A stretch of DNA of 22,410 nucleotides from a virus, in IMG/VR virus record IMGVR_UViG_3300022752_000425, positions 1 to 22,410 of that record; one strand, given 5' to 3'. The notes under the pieces were generated by a model that saw only the letters and a list, made by a program, of their open reading frames with translations, made no database searches and was not told the origin of the DNA. Within the stretch, counting starts at the first letter, position 1. Each line of letters opens with the position of its first letter. Made by a program: the position numbers and the translations under genes. Below, piece after piece: positions 1 to 6,769 of the stretch.

Positions 1-576
1 GAATGCCTCAATCTCAGGATGACGACAGTCGATCGTAAGCATGAGTGCACCGCGACGTCCACCCTGTGCGACCTCACGGGTGGAGTTGGAGAACCTCTCC
101 ATGAAGACGCCGATACCGTCGGTGGTTCGGGCAGCGTTAGTGGTTGGCTGGCCTTTTGGACGAATTGTGGAGACGTCGAATCCAACTCCACCACGCCTCT
201 TCATGATCTGGACCTGTTCCTGGTCCGTGAAGAGAATGCCACCGTACGAGTCGTGTGGCTGGTCCACAACGAAACAGTTGGAGAGGCTCTGAAGCTGGTA
301 ATAGTTTCCAATGCCAGACATTGGAGAACCCTGCGGGACAACGTCCTTGAAGTCCTTCAGGAGGTCGTAGATCTCATCCTCACTCATCGGATTGGGATAC
401 TTTGCCTCAATACGAGCAAACTCTCTCGCAAGACGACGGTGCATCTGGTCAGGAAGAGTTTCCATCAGATTGTCATTAGAGTCACGAAGCGCATACTTCA
501 TGAAGACGTCTGGAGCTAGTTCGTCACCTCCGAAGTAGTCACTCAGTCCCTTCTGTATCTGCTCATTGTTTCTCAT
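1..576 (-). CDS. Ribonucleotide reductase large (catalytic) subunit, N-terminal fragment
   Basis: Only the first 192 residues are present; the gene continues past the left edge. The enzyme reduces ribonucleotides to deoxyribonucleotides and would supply precursors for phage DNA synthesis in the cytoplasm. Visible hallmarks are a conserved Cys in LSNCFVV (C101, likely one of the redox-active cysteines), QIMKRRGGVGFDVS (about 123-136), the RPKG loop (139-142) and GGRRGALMLTI (172-182). These blocks resemble B12-dependent class II (NrdJ) enzymes and their close class I relatives. The class cannot be settled because the C-terminal cysteines and the glycyl/radical features are outside the window. 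The ATG directly follows the TAG of the helicase gene with no intervening base, and a GGAG about 9 bases upstream lies inside the helicase end, so translation is probably coupled. Confidence 0.9.
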   Translation of the reverse strand, partial: MRNNEQIQKGLSDYFGGDELAPDVFMKYALRDSNDNLMETLPDQMHRRLAREFARIEAKYPNPMSEDEIYDLLKDFKDVVPQGSPMSGIGNYYQLQSLSNCFVVDQPHDSYGGILFTDQEQVQIMKRRGGVGFDVSTIRPKGQPTTNAARTTDGIGVFMERFSNSTREVAQGGRRGALMLTIDCRHPEIEAF

Positions 577-1953
577 CTACTTTGCTCCCATTACTTGGTT
601 CCACTTCTCTTTGAGAACTTTCTTGCGATCACTTTCGTCCTGCTGAAGACTCTCAGACAGTGTCAAGCTGTTCTCATCCAAGATTCGAATCTTAGAACGT
701 GCAGTGTCAATGTGAACAGGGAAGAGTATTCCATCCCTTCCTGCGCGATTTTTTGCGACAAATAGTCTACCCTGGCCTGTCGCCTTCTCAGTTGGCTTTC
801 GAGAAAGTGAGAGGACAACGTCAGCAACCATTGCCTTGCCGTAAGACTCTGACATGTTCTCAAGCCCTACGATGTCAGAATTGGAAGAGTCACGGTTGGC
901 CTGTGAAGCAGTCCAGATTGGGATGGCCCTCTCCATGGCGAGGTTGCGAAGATCCTCGTAGATAAGCTTCAGTTCGAGGCGGAGAGCATCGTACTCACGA
1001 CTGGATCGCATGATGTCTGCGTAGTCAATGATTATCACGTTAGGCACGAATCCCCGTAGCGCCAACTTCTCGAGGTGGTTTCTGATTGTCGCCACAGAAC
1101 AGCTTCCTGTCGGGTACTCCTTGATGATGAGCCTTCCCATCTCCATCTCTGAGTACTTCTGCATGACCTCCTGCTTGGCGTCTTGCACCTCGTTCGAAGG
1201 AATGTTGGTGAGGTTGGAGTCGTAACGAATCCCTACAGCAGTCTCAGTCAGCTCGAACGTGTAGTGCAGGACATTCTTACCGAGACGTAGTGCATGGGCA
1301 CCGAGCTGAACCAGCATGTGGCTCTTTCCAACGCCAGTGTTCGCAGCAATCACACCGAGTTCACCCTTGCCGAGACCACCGTTGAGAACTGTCTTCTCGT
1401 CAATCTCATCAATTCCAGTGGGACAAGCAAGACGGTTGATCTTCACAAACCTCGCCTCTGCATCCTCAAAGAAGTCATGACCGACAGAAGTGGGAAGACC
1501 GACTGAGACTGCCTGTTTCATAGTGTCCAAGACAGCGTCGTACTTGTCCTGGGAGATTAGCTCAACCGACTTCTCAAGCGCCTCCTTCATTGCCTGCTTT
1601 CGGCAGAAGTCAAGGCTCTTCTCCTTGATGTACTCAAGGTCACCAGTGCTGGGATTAGAGCGCAGACGACTGAGGAACTCTACCACCTGTTCTCGGAGGA
1701 CTGCGTTGTTGTCGGCCTTGAGCTCATCCTTGATGATGGAGATGAGGAGCTGCATCGTTGGGAAACAGCGATACTTCTGGTGGTACTTGAAGTACTTGTC
1801 GCTGAGGTATGCGAGATAGCGTAGATCGAAATAATCAGGCTGCATCACCTCAGAGATCTGAGCAGCCCATGTATGATCTGTCAACAGACCCGCAAAGATT
1901 CCCTCCTGGAAGTGCTTTCCATACGACTTGAAGAGGGCTTCGTTCTCACTCAT
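577..1953 (-). CDS. dnaB: Replicative DNA helicase, DnaB/T4 gp41 type
   Basis: This 458-residue hexameric-helicase protein would unwind the replication fork 5'-3' and recruit a primase. The N-terminal 160 residues form a helical domain of the DnaB N-terminal kind. The RecA-like motor follows: Walker A AANTGVGKS (203-211, K210), a catalytic Glu region in YTFELTE (231-237), Walker B NVIIIDYADIM (305-315, D310) and the TASQANRDS motif (348-356) typical of DnaB. The length matches the family (about 450-480). Its ATG overlaps the TAA of the exonuclease gene (TAATG), and GGGAAG lies a few bases upstream. It forms one run with the exonuclease and ribonucleotide reductase, a sensible fork and precursor group. 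No primase is visible in the window. Identification is secure; whether it is closer to DnaB or gp41 is not decided. Confidence 0.95.
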   Translation of the reverse strand: MSENEALFKSYGKHFQEGIFAGLLTDHTWAAQISEVMQPDYFDLRYLAYLSDKYFKYHQKYRCFPTMQLLISIIKDELKADNNAVLREQVVEFLSRLRSNPSTGDLEYIKEKSLDFCRKQAMKEALEKSVELISQDKYDAVLDTMKQAVSVGLPTSVGHDFFEDAEARFVKINRLACPTGIDEIDEKTVLNGGLGKGELGVIAANTGVGKSHMLVQLGAHALRLGKNVLHYTFELTETAVGIRYDSNLTNIPSNEVQDAKQEVMQKYSEMEMGRLIIKEYPTGSCSVATIRNHLEKLALRGFVPNVIIIDYADIMRSSREYDALRLELKLIYEDLRNLAMERAIPIWTASQANRDSSNSDIVGLENMSESYGKAMVADVVLSLSRKPTEKATGQGRLFVAKNRAGRDGILFPVHIDTARSKIRILDENSLTLSESLQQDESDRKKVLKEKWNQVMGAK

Positions 1954-2837
1954 TATGACTTCCCGATGTTTGCTGTGACTTGTAAGTAGAATCTATCAAT
2001 GTCGAACGTTTTTACACCGCACCTGACCAGCGTGCGAGTAAGCTCAAATTTGTTTGCGTGAGGCAGGCTAATCTCGTAGGAAGACTGCAACTTGCCAAGC
2101 TGTGAACCACTAAGATTCGAGATATCGAGGTGCATCAGCCTCCAGTTTCTCAGTGCTATCTCAGAGTGGTCAACTATTTCCTGTATGACTTTCACTCTAT
2201 TTCTGTGGGGATGAGATTTTGCAGCTTCTACTATCTCTTCCACCGTGACATCCCTGTCTTCAGCAAGTGCAGGGAATCTCTTGAGGAGTGTCTTGAAACC
2301 GAGCCCCTTCAGGCCAGGCAGGGAGTCAGAAGAGTCTCCTGAGAAGCACCTGGCTACGCAAAGGTTTCTGGGCATTACTCCGTACCTTCCTTTCACCCAC
2401 TCTACGTCAACGTCATCTTTTAGGGTAGGAGACCAGACTGTAACCCTATCACTGACAAGCTGGAGGTAGTCGTGATCCGAAGAAACTATCTTCACGCGCT
2501 TGTCTGAGTAGTGATACTTTGCGAGATACCCAATAACATCGTCAGCCTCACAGTCAGAGATATAGATCTGTCTGATTGGAAGACACTTGAGACAGGCTAT
2601 GAGAGACTTGACTTGCCAGTTCCTATTCTCCACTGTGTCAGGTATGTCACCTTCGTGGAACCTATTGAGCTTCACGGGCTTTCGCCTGCTCTTGTACTCC
2701 GGGTAGATGGCCCTCCTCCTGAGAGAACCACCACCTTCCCATACGATGACGCACTCTGTTGGTCTCAATCTCCACATCAGTGCGCCGAGAGACTGCAAGA
2801 ACCCTACAATTCCTCCAACGTGGTTTCCATCCGCCAT
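1953..2837 (-). CDS. 5'-3' exonuclease / flap nuclease (RNase H-like), open part of the frame
   Basis: This is a FEN/PIN-type 5' nuclease, the enzyme that removes RNA primers and flaps. From the ATG at 2837 it has 294 residues. Acidic metal-site blocks are present: an EGGGS segment (about 34-38, where many relatives have Asp), CEADDVIGY (about 96-104), SSDHDYLQL (about 118-126) and the helix-hairpin-helix-type stretch GDSSDSLPGLKGLGFKTLL (168-186). The family's first block, an N-terminal Asp-Gly followed by an N-L-F helix, lies upstream of this ATG in the same frame but is separated by a TAG at 2879-2877. The ATG at 2837 has no recognisable ribosome site and would start after the catalytic Asp. 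So the gene is either broken, decoded unusually, or misread in sequencing. It overlaps the helicase start by one base. Confidence 0.85.
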   Translation of the reverse strand: MADGNHVGGIVGFLQSLGALMWRLRPTECVIVWEGGGSLRRRAIYPEYKSRRKPVKLNRFHEGDIPDTVENRNWQVKSLIACLKCLPIRQIYISDCEADDVIGYLAKYHYSDKRVKIVSSDHDYLQLVSDRVTVWSPTLKDDVDVEWVKGRYGVMPRNLCVARCFSGDSSDSLPGLKGLGFKTLLKRFPALAEDRDVTVEEIVEAAKSHPHRNRVKVIQEIVDHSEIALRNWRLMHLDISNLSGSQLGKLQSSYEISLPHANKFELTRTLVRCGVKTFDIDRFYLQVTANIGKS

Positions 2838-2915
2838 GAGAGGGTTGGCAGTGAAGTTACGAATGAAGAGGTTGAACTAAAGACCATCAAGTAGAAGCAC
2901 TGGCCTCTCGTTGAT
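2838..2915 (-). other. In-frame N-terminal segment of the exonuclease interrupted by an amber codon
   Basis: Reading the exonuclease frame upstream of 2837 gives INERPVLLLDGL, then TAG (2879-2877), then FNLFIRNFTANPL, then the annotated ATG. The flanks look like one conserved 5'-nuclease N-terminus in which a continuous DG(L/M)N-L/T-F-I/L-R would be expected. Relative to that pattern there is an extra six bases (TAG plus one sense codon). The Asp of LLLDG is the expected first metal ligand. The segment overlaps the last residues of the homing endonuclease gene. Possible in-frame starts are ATC at 2915, GTG at 2921 or GTG at 2900; none is an ATG. Confidence 0.75.
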
Positions 2916-3885
2916 GGTCACCTCCTCTATATCTTGAAATGACATTCTCGATTGCTCCGTGAAAGTCAAAAGTTAGATCATACTGCCATATCACATCGAT
3001 ATTATACCCACGAGATTTTGCAAGTTCAAGCTTCGCAGAGTCTCTCTCCCAAATCTCGGAGGCTTCCACTCCTCTGTGCTTGTCGTAGTGATCTGCTTCA
3101 TAGATTGAGGGATTGAGGTGCCAGTAGTCGCCATTGACCTCAATGAGAAGATTGAGCTCTTCTATGAAGATGTCATAAACTCTTCCCAAGACCCTGTAAG
3201 AGTGTCTGCACTTGTAGCGAGAGGAGATCTCATCAAAAACTTTCATTTCTAGTTTGCTTCTCCACAAACCATTCCCACTATCAAACGCTCCACGTTCCCA
3301 CATTTTCTTTGCAGCGTGTGACATAAGCACTTTTGAAGCGTCTGAGTGTTTCTTCCCCAAGTTCCAATTTTGACCACCTCTCACATAGAACCTCTTTCTA
3401 GAGAGACTCATCTTTTCTTTCGTCTCAGCTGAGTGTGAGACCCTTTTTCTGCCTTTCATCTTTTCAGAAAAAGACTTATAGACACCACTCTTGATCTTGG
3501 TTTCTTTTGCGAGAGATGCTCCTCTGAGATATGACTCTTTGGTTCTCAAGGGACCTTGCGTAGCGATGCGTTCTCTAAGTGAAAGTGAGATTTTTTGTTT
3601 TGTCGTCTCGTTTCTGATCTTCCCAGAATTTCCCTTGGATATCTTAGACTTTGTATCATCAGACATGGGACCACGAGTGCTGCCAAGATTTGCTTTGGCA
3701 GCAGCAGTAGTGAACCTGGTTATTCTCGTCTTTTTTGCTATCTCAGCATAGCACTCAGCACCGAGACTCTCCTTGAGAACTTTAACAGTCTTGTTCCTTC
3801 CACACTTCCACAGGACTCTAACCTCTTCGATTGTTGAGCCCTGTGAAAATTTCAGAATCCCTAGTGCAAGTTCTTCTTCAGTCAT
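2887..3885 (-). CDS. Free-standing homing endonuclease, NUMOD3 repeats plus Vsr-like nuclease domain
   Basis: This 332-residue selfish nuclease would cut a sequence in related phages lacking it and spread by repair. The N-terminal 60 residues look like a helix-turn-helix recognition segment. Residues about 70-195 hold at least three lysine/serine-rich NUMOD3-type DNA-binding repeats (MSDDTKSKISKGNSGK at 74-89, HSAETKEKMSLSRK at 151-164, KHSDASKVLMSHAAKK at 179-194). The C-terminal 120 residues carry a Vsr/EDxHD-type nuclease core: SKLEMKV (E213), VYDIFIEE (D238) and LLIEVNGDYWH (E249, D253, H256). AGGAG lies 7 bases before the ATG. The gene fills the space between uvsX and the exonuclease, appears more AT-rich than its neighbours, and its 3' end overlaps the exonuclease N-terminal frame. 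I saw no second exon upstream, so it is not obviously intron-borne. Confidence 0.85.
   Translation of the reverse strand: MTEEELALGILKFSQGSTIEEVRVLWKCGRNKTVKVLKESLGAECYAEIAKKTRITRFTTAAAKANLGSTRGPMSDDTKSKISKGNSGKIRNETTKQKISLSLRERIATQGPLRTKESYLRGASLAKETKIKSGVYKSFSEKMKGRKRVSHSAETKEKMSLSRKRFYVRGGQNWNLGKKHSDASKVLMSHAAKKMWERGAFDSGNGLWRSKLEMKVFDEISSRYKCRHSYRVLGRVYDIFIEELNLLIEVNGDYWHLNPSIYEADHYDKHRGVEASEIWERDSAKLELAKSRGYNIDVIWQYDLTFDFHGAIENVISRYRGGDHQREASAST
2918..2926 (-). promoter_or_regulatory. Near-perfect Shine-Dalgarno AGGAGGTGA before the exonuclease N-terminal segment
   Basis: On the minus strand AGGAGGTGA matches nine bases complementary to the 3' end of bacterial 16S rRNA. The core GGAGG is 5 bases from ATC at 2915, which occupies the place where a start codon would be expected in the exonuclease frame. 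It lies inside the end of the homing endonuclease gene, so it probably predates that gene's arrival as the exonuclease ribosome site. Confidence 0.7.
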
Positions 3886-3937
3886 TCTTCTACTCCTGTC
3901 GTAAGTATTAGAAAGAACAACTAGAAACTAACTTATG

Positions 3938-5152
3938 TCACTCCGGAGAAACCATCTCTCCACCCTCGATAAGGAGATCAGCTACGGCCTTCACCTCCTC
4001 ATAAGACTCGGGGTCGATGTCAACATTCTCACTGTTAGAACTAGTCCTCACCATGGCCTTCTCAAGGAGGCCATCCACCCAAGGCTTGTATTGTGGGTCG
4101 TTCATGATTTCCTTGAAGTCAGACTTGTAGAACTTCTTCTCTACAATCTTCACATTCTTCTCGTTGACGACCTCCAACTTCTTCCAAGAACCTGTGCCTT
4201 CCACAGTGACCTGATGATCGTTGACCATGTCAGGACCGTGCTCACGGAGAAGATCAAACAGTTCCTCGTGCTCCTCGATCCCCTTTCCGAAGATGATCCT
4301 GAAGTTTGCAGAACGGAAAGGGAAGGCGACCTTGTTCTTGATGGTCTTCGCAGAGACGTGAATGCCGAGAACCTCCTCCTTGGGACCCTTGATCTGTTGA
4401 CCGGCACCGAGCTTGATTCGAACCGATGAGTGGAAGGGCACTGCATTACCGCCAGGCGTCGTGGTGGGGTCACCGTACATCACGCCGATCTTCGTGCGAA
4501 TCTGGTTGAGGATGACGAAGAGAACGTTCTGATCACCGATGACACCCGTGATCTTTCGCATACCCTTCGAAAGCACACGGGCCTGGAGACCGATCGTGTT
4601 CTGGTCGTACTCTCCGTCAAGCTCAGCCTTCGGGCTAGTGGCTGCAAGAGAGTCCCAGATGATGGTGATCGGGACATCCTTTGCCATTGTCTTTGCCTTC
4701 AGGATAGTCTTCTCTGCGATATCAAAGACCTCCTCAGTGCAGTGTGTGTCAACGTAGACGAAACGCTTTGAGATGTCAACACCGAGTGCCTGGAGGTTGT
4801 CCGGGTTAGTGGCATTCTCGGTGTCGATGTAGACAGCGATCCCGCCCATCTTTTGGGTGGAACGGCAGACTTGCGCAGCAAAGTGGCTCTTTCCGATGGA
4901 AGGCGGACCAAAGACCTCCACAATTCGACCTTCGGGAAGTCCTCCATTTGAACGGTTAGAGATGATATAGTCGAGCCCTCTCGAACCTGTAGAGATCCAA
5001 CGCTTCACGTGTGTTGGTGACTGGTCGGAGGCCAGGTTGTATGCGACCTTGTGACCGAGATCACGATTAAGAGAATTGATGAGGTCAGCGGTGAAGTCTT
5101 CCTGCTGCTGATGCACACCGTCGCTATCAATCACTACCTTCTTCTTTGCCAT
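3938..5152 (-). CDS. uvsX: RecA/UvsX recombinase
   Basis: This 404-residue strand-exchange ATPase supports recombination-dependent replication and repair, working on ssDNA coated by the gp32-type SSB encoded just upstream. Walker A is GPPSIGKS (82-89; RecA usually has GPESSGKT), the catalytic Glu lies in DTENATNP (E112), Walker B is TIIWDS (163-168). The DNA-binding L2 region NQIRTKIGVMYG...TTPGGNA (216-237) is very close to bacterial RecA. In these motifs it looks more RecA-like than T4 UvsX does. The C-terminus is acidic. AGGAGA sits 5-6 bases from the ATG, confirming the start. A promoter lies directly upstream and a terminator separates it from ssb. It ends with TGA, 52 bases before the homing endonuclease. 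Confidence 0.95.
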   Translation of the reverse strand: MAKKKVVIDSDGVHQQQEDFTADLINSLNRDLGHKVAYNLASDQSPTHVKRWISTGSRGLDYIISNRSNGGLPEGRIVEVFGPPSIGKSHFAAQVCRSTQKMGGIAVYIDTENATNPDNLQALGVDISKRFVYVDTHCTEEVFDIAEKTILKAKTMAKDVPITIIWDSLAATSPKAELDGEYDQNTIGLQARVLSKGMRKITGVIGDQNVLFVILNQIRTKIGVMYGDPTTTPGGNAVPFHSSVRIKLGAGQQIKGPKEEVLGIHVSAKTIKNKVAFPFRSANFRIIFGKGIEEHEELFDLLREHGPDMVNDHQVTVEGTGSWKKLEVVNEKNVKIVEKKFYKSDFKEIMNDPQYKPWVDGLLEKAMVRTSSNSENVDIDPESYEEVKAVADLLIEGGEMVSPE

Positions 5153-5169
5153 ATGATTCTCCTAACAAG

Positions 5170-5197
5170 ATACTATACACAACTCGAGCATGTTCAA
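5170..5197 (-). promoter_or_regulatory. Sigma70-like promoter for uvsX
   Basis: TTGAAC (5197-5192), a 16-base spacer, and TAGTAT (5175-5170). The predicted start, about 7 bases after the -10, falls on the first base of the AGGAGA ribosome site, giving a leader of only about 11 bases. The -35 lies in the tail of the preceding terminator. The same TTGAAC box with a 16-base spacer occurs before the HD-domain gene. Confidence 0.55.
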
Positions 5198-5229
5198 AAA
5201 CACGAACGCCTCGGAGCAAGTCCGAGGCG
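5196..5229 (-). terminator. Rho-independent terminator after the SSB gene
   Basis: Perfect 9-bp GC-rich stem CGCCTCGGA/TCCGAGGCG (5229-5207) with a 5-base loop, followed on the minus strand by TTCGTGTTTTT. It lies 20 bases past the SSB stop codon and separates ssb from uvsX. Confidence 0.85.
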
Positions 5230-5248
5230 ACGTGGATTCTACTTGAAA

Positions 5249-6070
5249 CTACTCTAGATCTGCGAAGGCATCCTCGATGTCATCGAAAGACTTCTTCGTG
5301 TCCTTCTTCGGAGCCGGCTTCGTGTTGGAACGAAGCTCCGAGATGTCCTCATCTGCAGTCTCAGCCTTGCCTCGAACTGTGCCTACGGAATCGTTCTTGG
5401 CGTCCGAAGTGCCACCGCCGAGCCACTCGTTGACTCGCCTCTCGATCTCCTCTGCAGGAAGGATCTCCTCGTAGTCATCGATCTTCGGGATGGCAGTGAG
5501 CCACGTCTTCACCTGGTCACTGTCCTTCGAGAGCGGAGAGGGATTTGCACGAGGCTGGATCTTGGTGTCCGCGAACTGCTTGCCAGGCTGCTTCGTGACA
5601 GTGACCTTGATGTCTCGTCCCTGGGAAGGATCCGTGACGTCGCCATAGTCCTCGTCCAGCATGAGGCGGAGGAGGTCCTGGTAGATCATCTTACCGAAGG
5701 CCCAGAGGCGTACTCCCTTGTCCTCCTCCCCACGAACCACGACTGCAGCGTAGGTGCGCATCTTCGGGTAGAGCTTCTTGGCCAGCTCACGGCTGGCATC
5801 TGAGCCATCCTCACGGAGCTTGTTGATGAGGTCCTGGATCGGATCCTTCTTCCCGAACTGGTGGGGAGCCAGGATCGCGCCGGCCTTGTCACCGCCGATG
5901 CCGTAGTAGTACCAGCGGTCAACGAACGGCTGACCATCGTTATTGGGAATGGCAATGATTCGGACATTGTAGTCCTTGCCTTCCTCGGGGCGCCACATGA
6001 TGGCTGACTTCTTGTTCTGGCCACTGAGCTGACCGAGCTTCTTACGGAGTGCTTCGAAATCGATTGGCAT
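5249..6070 (-). CDS. Single-stranded DNA-binding protein, T4 gp32-like
   Basis: This 273-residue protein would coat ssDNA at the fork and during recombination with UvsX. The basic N-terminus (FEALRKKLGQLSGQNKK, about 5-21) matches the cooperativity region of gp32. The OB-fold core includes WRPEEGKDYNVRIIAIP (26-42) and RTYAAVVVRGEEDKGVRLWAFGK (105-127 in part). The tail is acidic, ending DDIEDAFADLE, as in phage and bacterial SSBs that use it to bind partners. T4 gp32 holds a zinc through one His and three Cys; this protein has no cysteine, and only H70 (APHQFGKKDP) remains near that place. The start at 6070 is chosen because AGAGGA lies 5-6 bases upstream. A longer in-frame GTG start at 6145 would add 25 residues without family features. 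Stop is TAG. Confidence 0.85.
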   Translation of the reverse strand: MPIDFEALRKKLGQLSGQNKKSAIMWRPEEGKDYNVRIIAIPNNDGQPFVDRWYYYGIGGDKAGAILAPHQFGKKDPIQDLINKLREDGSDASRELAKKLYPKMRTYAAVVVRGEEDKGVRLWAFGKMIYQDLLRLMLDEDYGDVTDPSQGRDIKVTVTKQPGKQFADTKIQPRANPSPLSKDSDQVKTWLTAIPKIDDYEEILPAEEIERRVNEWLGGGTSDAKNDSVGTVRGKAETADEDISELRSNTKPAPKKDTKKSFDDIEDAFADLE

Positions 6071-6151
6071 GATTTTCCTCTTGACTTTGTTGTTAGAGTA
6101 TCCCAGAGCGTCTCCCCCCTGAGATACCTCATTGTGGCTTACCACATTGAG
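6071..6151 (-). promoter_or_regulatory. Possible structured leader of the SSB mRNA
   Basis: From the predicted start near 6145 there are about 75 untranslated bases. They hold a 5-bp hairpin TGTGG/CCACA (6146-6133) almost at the 5' end and partly complementary GAGGTATC and GATACTC segments flanking a G-run. T4 gp32 represses its own mRNA by binding a leader, so an analogous role is possible but only inferred. Confidence 0.3.
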
Positions 6152-6179
6152 ATTGTATGATTCGTGTGATAATGTTCAG
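6152..6179 (-). promoter_or_regulatory. Sigma70-like promoter for the SSB gene
   Basis: CTGAAC (6179-6174), 16-base spacer, TACAAT (6157-6152) on the minus strand. The -35 forms one arm end of a perfect palindrome (6174-6194). Spacer length and -35 resemble the promoters of uvsX and the HD-domain gene. Confidence 0.55.
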
Positions 6180-6194
6180 GACAGTGTCCTGAAC
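6174..6194. repeat. 21-base perfect palindrome overlapping the SSB promoter -35
   Basis: Arms GTTCAGGACA and TGTCCTGAAC around a single central base. It starts 2 bases after the HD-domain gene stop and includes the whole -35 of the SSB promoter. It could be an operator for a dimeric regulator, or form an RNA hairpin at the end of the upstream message. No T-tract follows on the minus strand, so it is a poor terminator. Confidence 0.7.
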
Positions 6195-6196
6195 CA

Positions 6197-6763
6197 TTAA
6201 TTATTCAGCTTTCCCAGCCACTGTCTCGACTGATTGAGCAGAAACGCGAGTGGAGGTTCGGACCCGATGTAGAACCTGTTCTCCTCACGATGCATTCCAC
6301 CGGAGAGTGAGATAGCAGTCCACTCCTCCGATGTCAGTCTGACACCGAAATGCTGGATGAGATACAGTGATCGGTGAGCAACAGGCATCTTGGGAATGTT
6401 CTCATTGTACTTGTACAGTGTACCTCTCTTCCTATGCCAGTCAGAGTCCTGTTCCAGAAGGTAGGGTCTCTCGAGATCACCAATCATCCCGATGTTGTGT
6501 AGCAGCCCCGTGACGATAATGGAGTCGACAGGAACTTCTACACCGACAGATTTGGAGATTGCTCTCATCCGAGATGTGACCTCCAGGCTTGTCTCTACAA
6601 GCCCACCTGGGCCACAACCGGGTAACGTGACATCAGTCGAAGCAGAGCACATTAGTATCTTCTCACCAATGTTCTCGATGAGAAGCTCAATTCCGTCTCT
6701 TCCTGCACGGCCAGCCAACTTTGTGTATGACGACCAGATTGTCTCTAGTTCTCTTTCCTTCAT
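6197..6763 (-). CDS. HD-domain phosphohydrolase-like protein with lost metal ligands
   Basis: The 188 residues follow the layout of the metal-dependent HD phosphohydrolase proteins found in many T4-like and marine phages: GGLVETSLEV (53-62, relatives GGLxEHSL), TGLLHNIGMIGD (85-96, relatives LLHDxGKxGD), DSDWHRKRGTLYKYNE (106-121), PVAHRSLYLIQHFGV (127-141), EEWTAISLSGG (146-156, relatives end in HDG) and PLAFLLNQSR (171-180, relatives LLHQAD). At each place where the family uses His or Asp for metal binding, this protein has something else: T58, N90 (H89 remains), S154-G155 and N177/S179. It is therefore probably not a hydrolase, but a structural or regulatory descendant. It has its own promoter; no Shine-Dalgarno precedes the ATG. 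Stop is TAA. Confidence 0.65.
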   Translation of the reverse strand: MKERELETIWSSYTKLAGRAGRDGIELLIENIGEKILMCSASTDVTLPGCGPGGLVETSLEVTSRMRAISKSVGVEVPVDSIIVTGLLHNIGMIGDLERPYLLEQDSDWHRKRGTLYKYNENIPKMPVAHRSLYLIQHFGVRLTSEEWTAISLSGGMHREENRFYIGSEPPLAFLLNQSRQWLGKLNN

Positions 6764-6769
6764 AAGAGA

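Noticed and set aside
2871-2885. RF2-like +1 frameshift at CTT-TAG in the exonuclease
   Set aside because: The slippery sequence resembles the prfB site, but the exonuclease continues in the zero frame after the TAG; a +1 shift would enter a frame that soon ends.
2838-3885. Group I intron interrupting the exonuclease
   Set aside because: The exonuclease N-terminal segment lies next to the rest, separated only by six bases; nothing resembling a first exon lies upstream of the endonuclease, so splicing cannot explain the amber codon.
6071-6145. 25-residue N-terminal extension of SSB from GTG at 6145
   Set aside because: The extension has no family resemblance or ribosome site, while ATG at 6070 has both.
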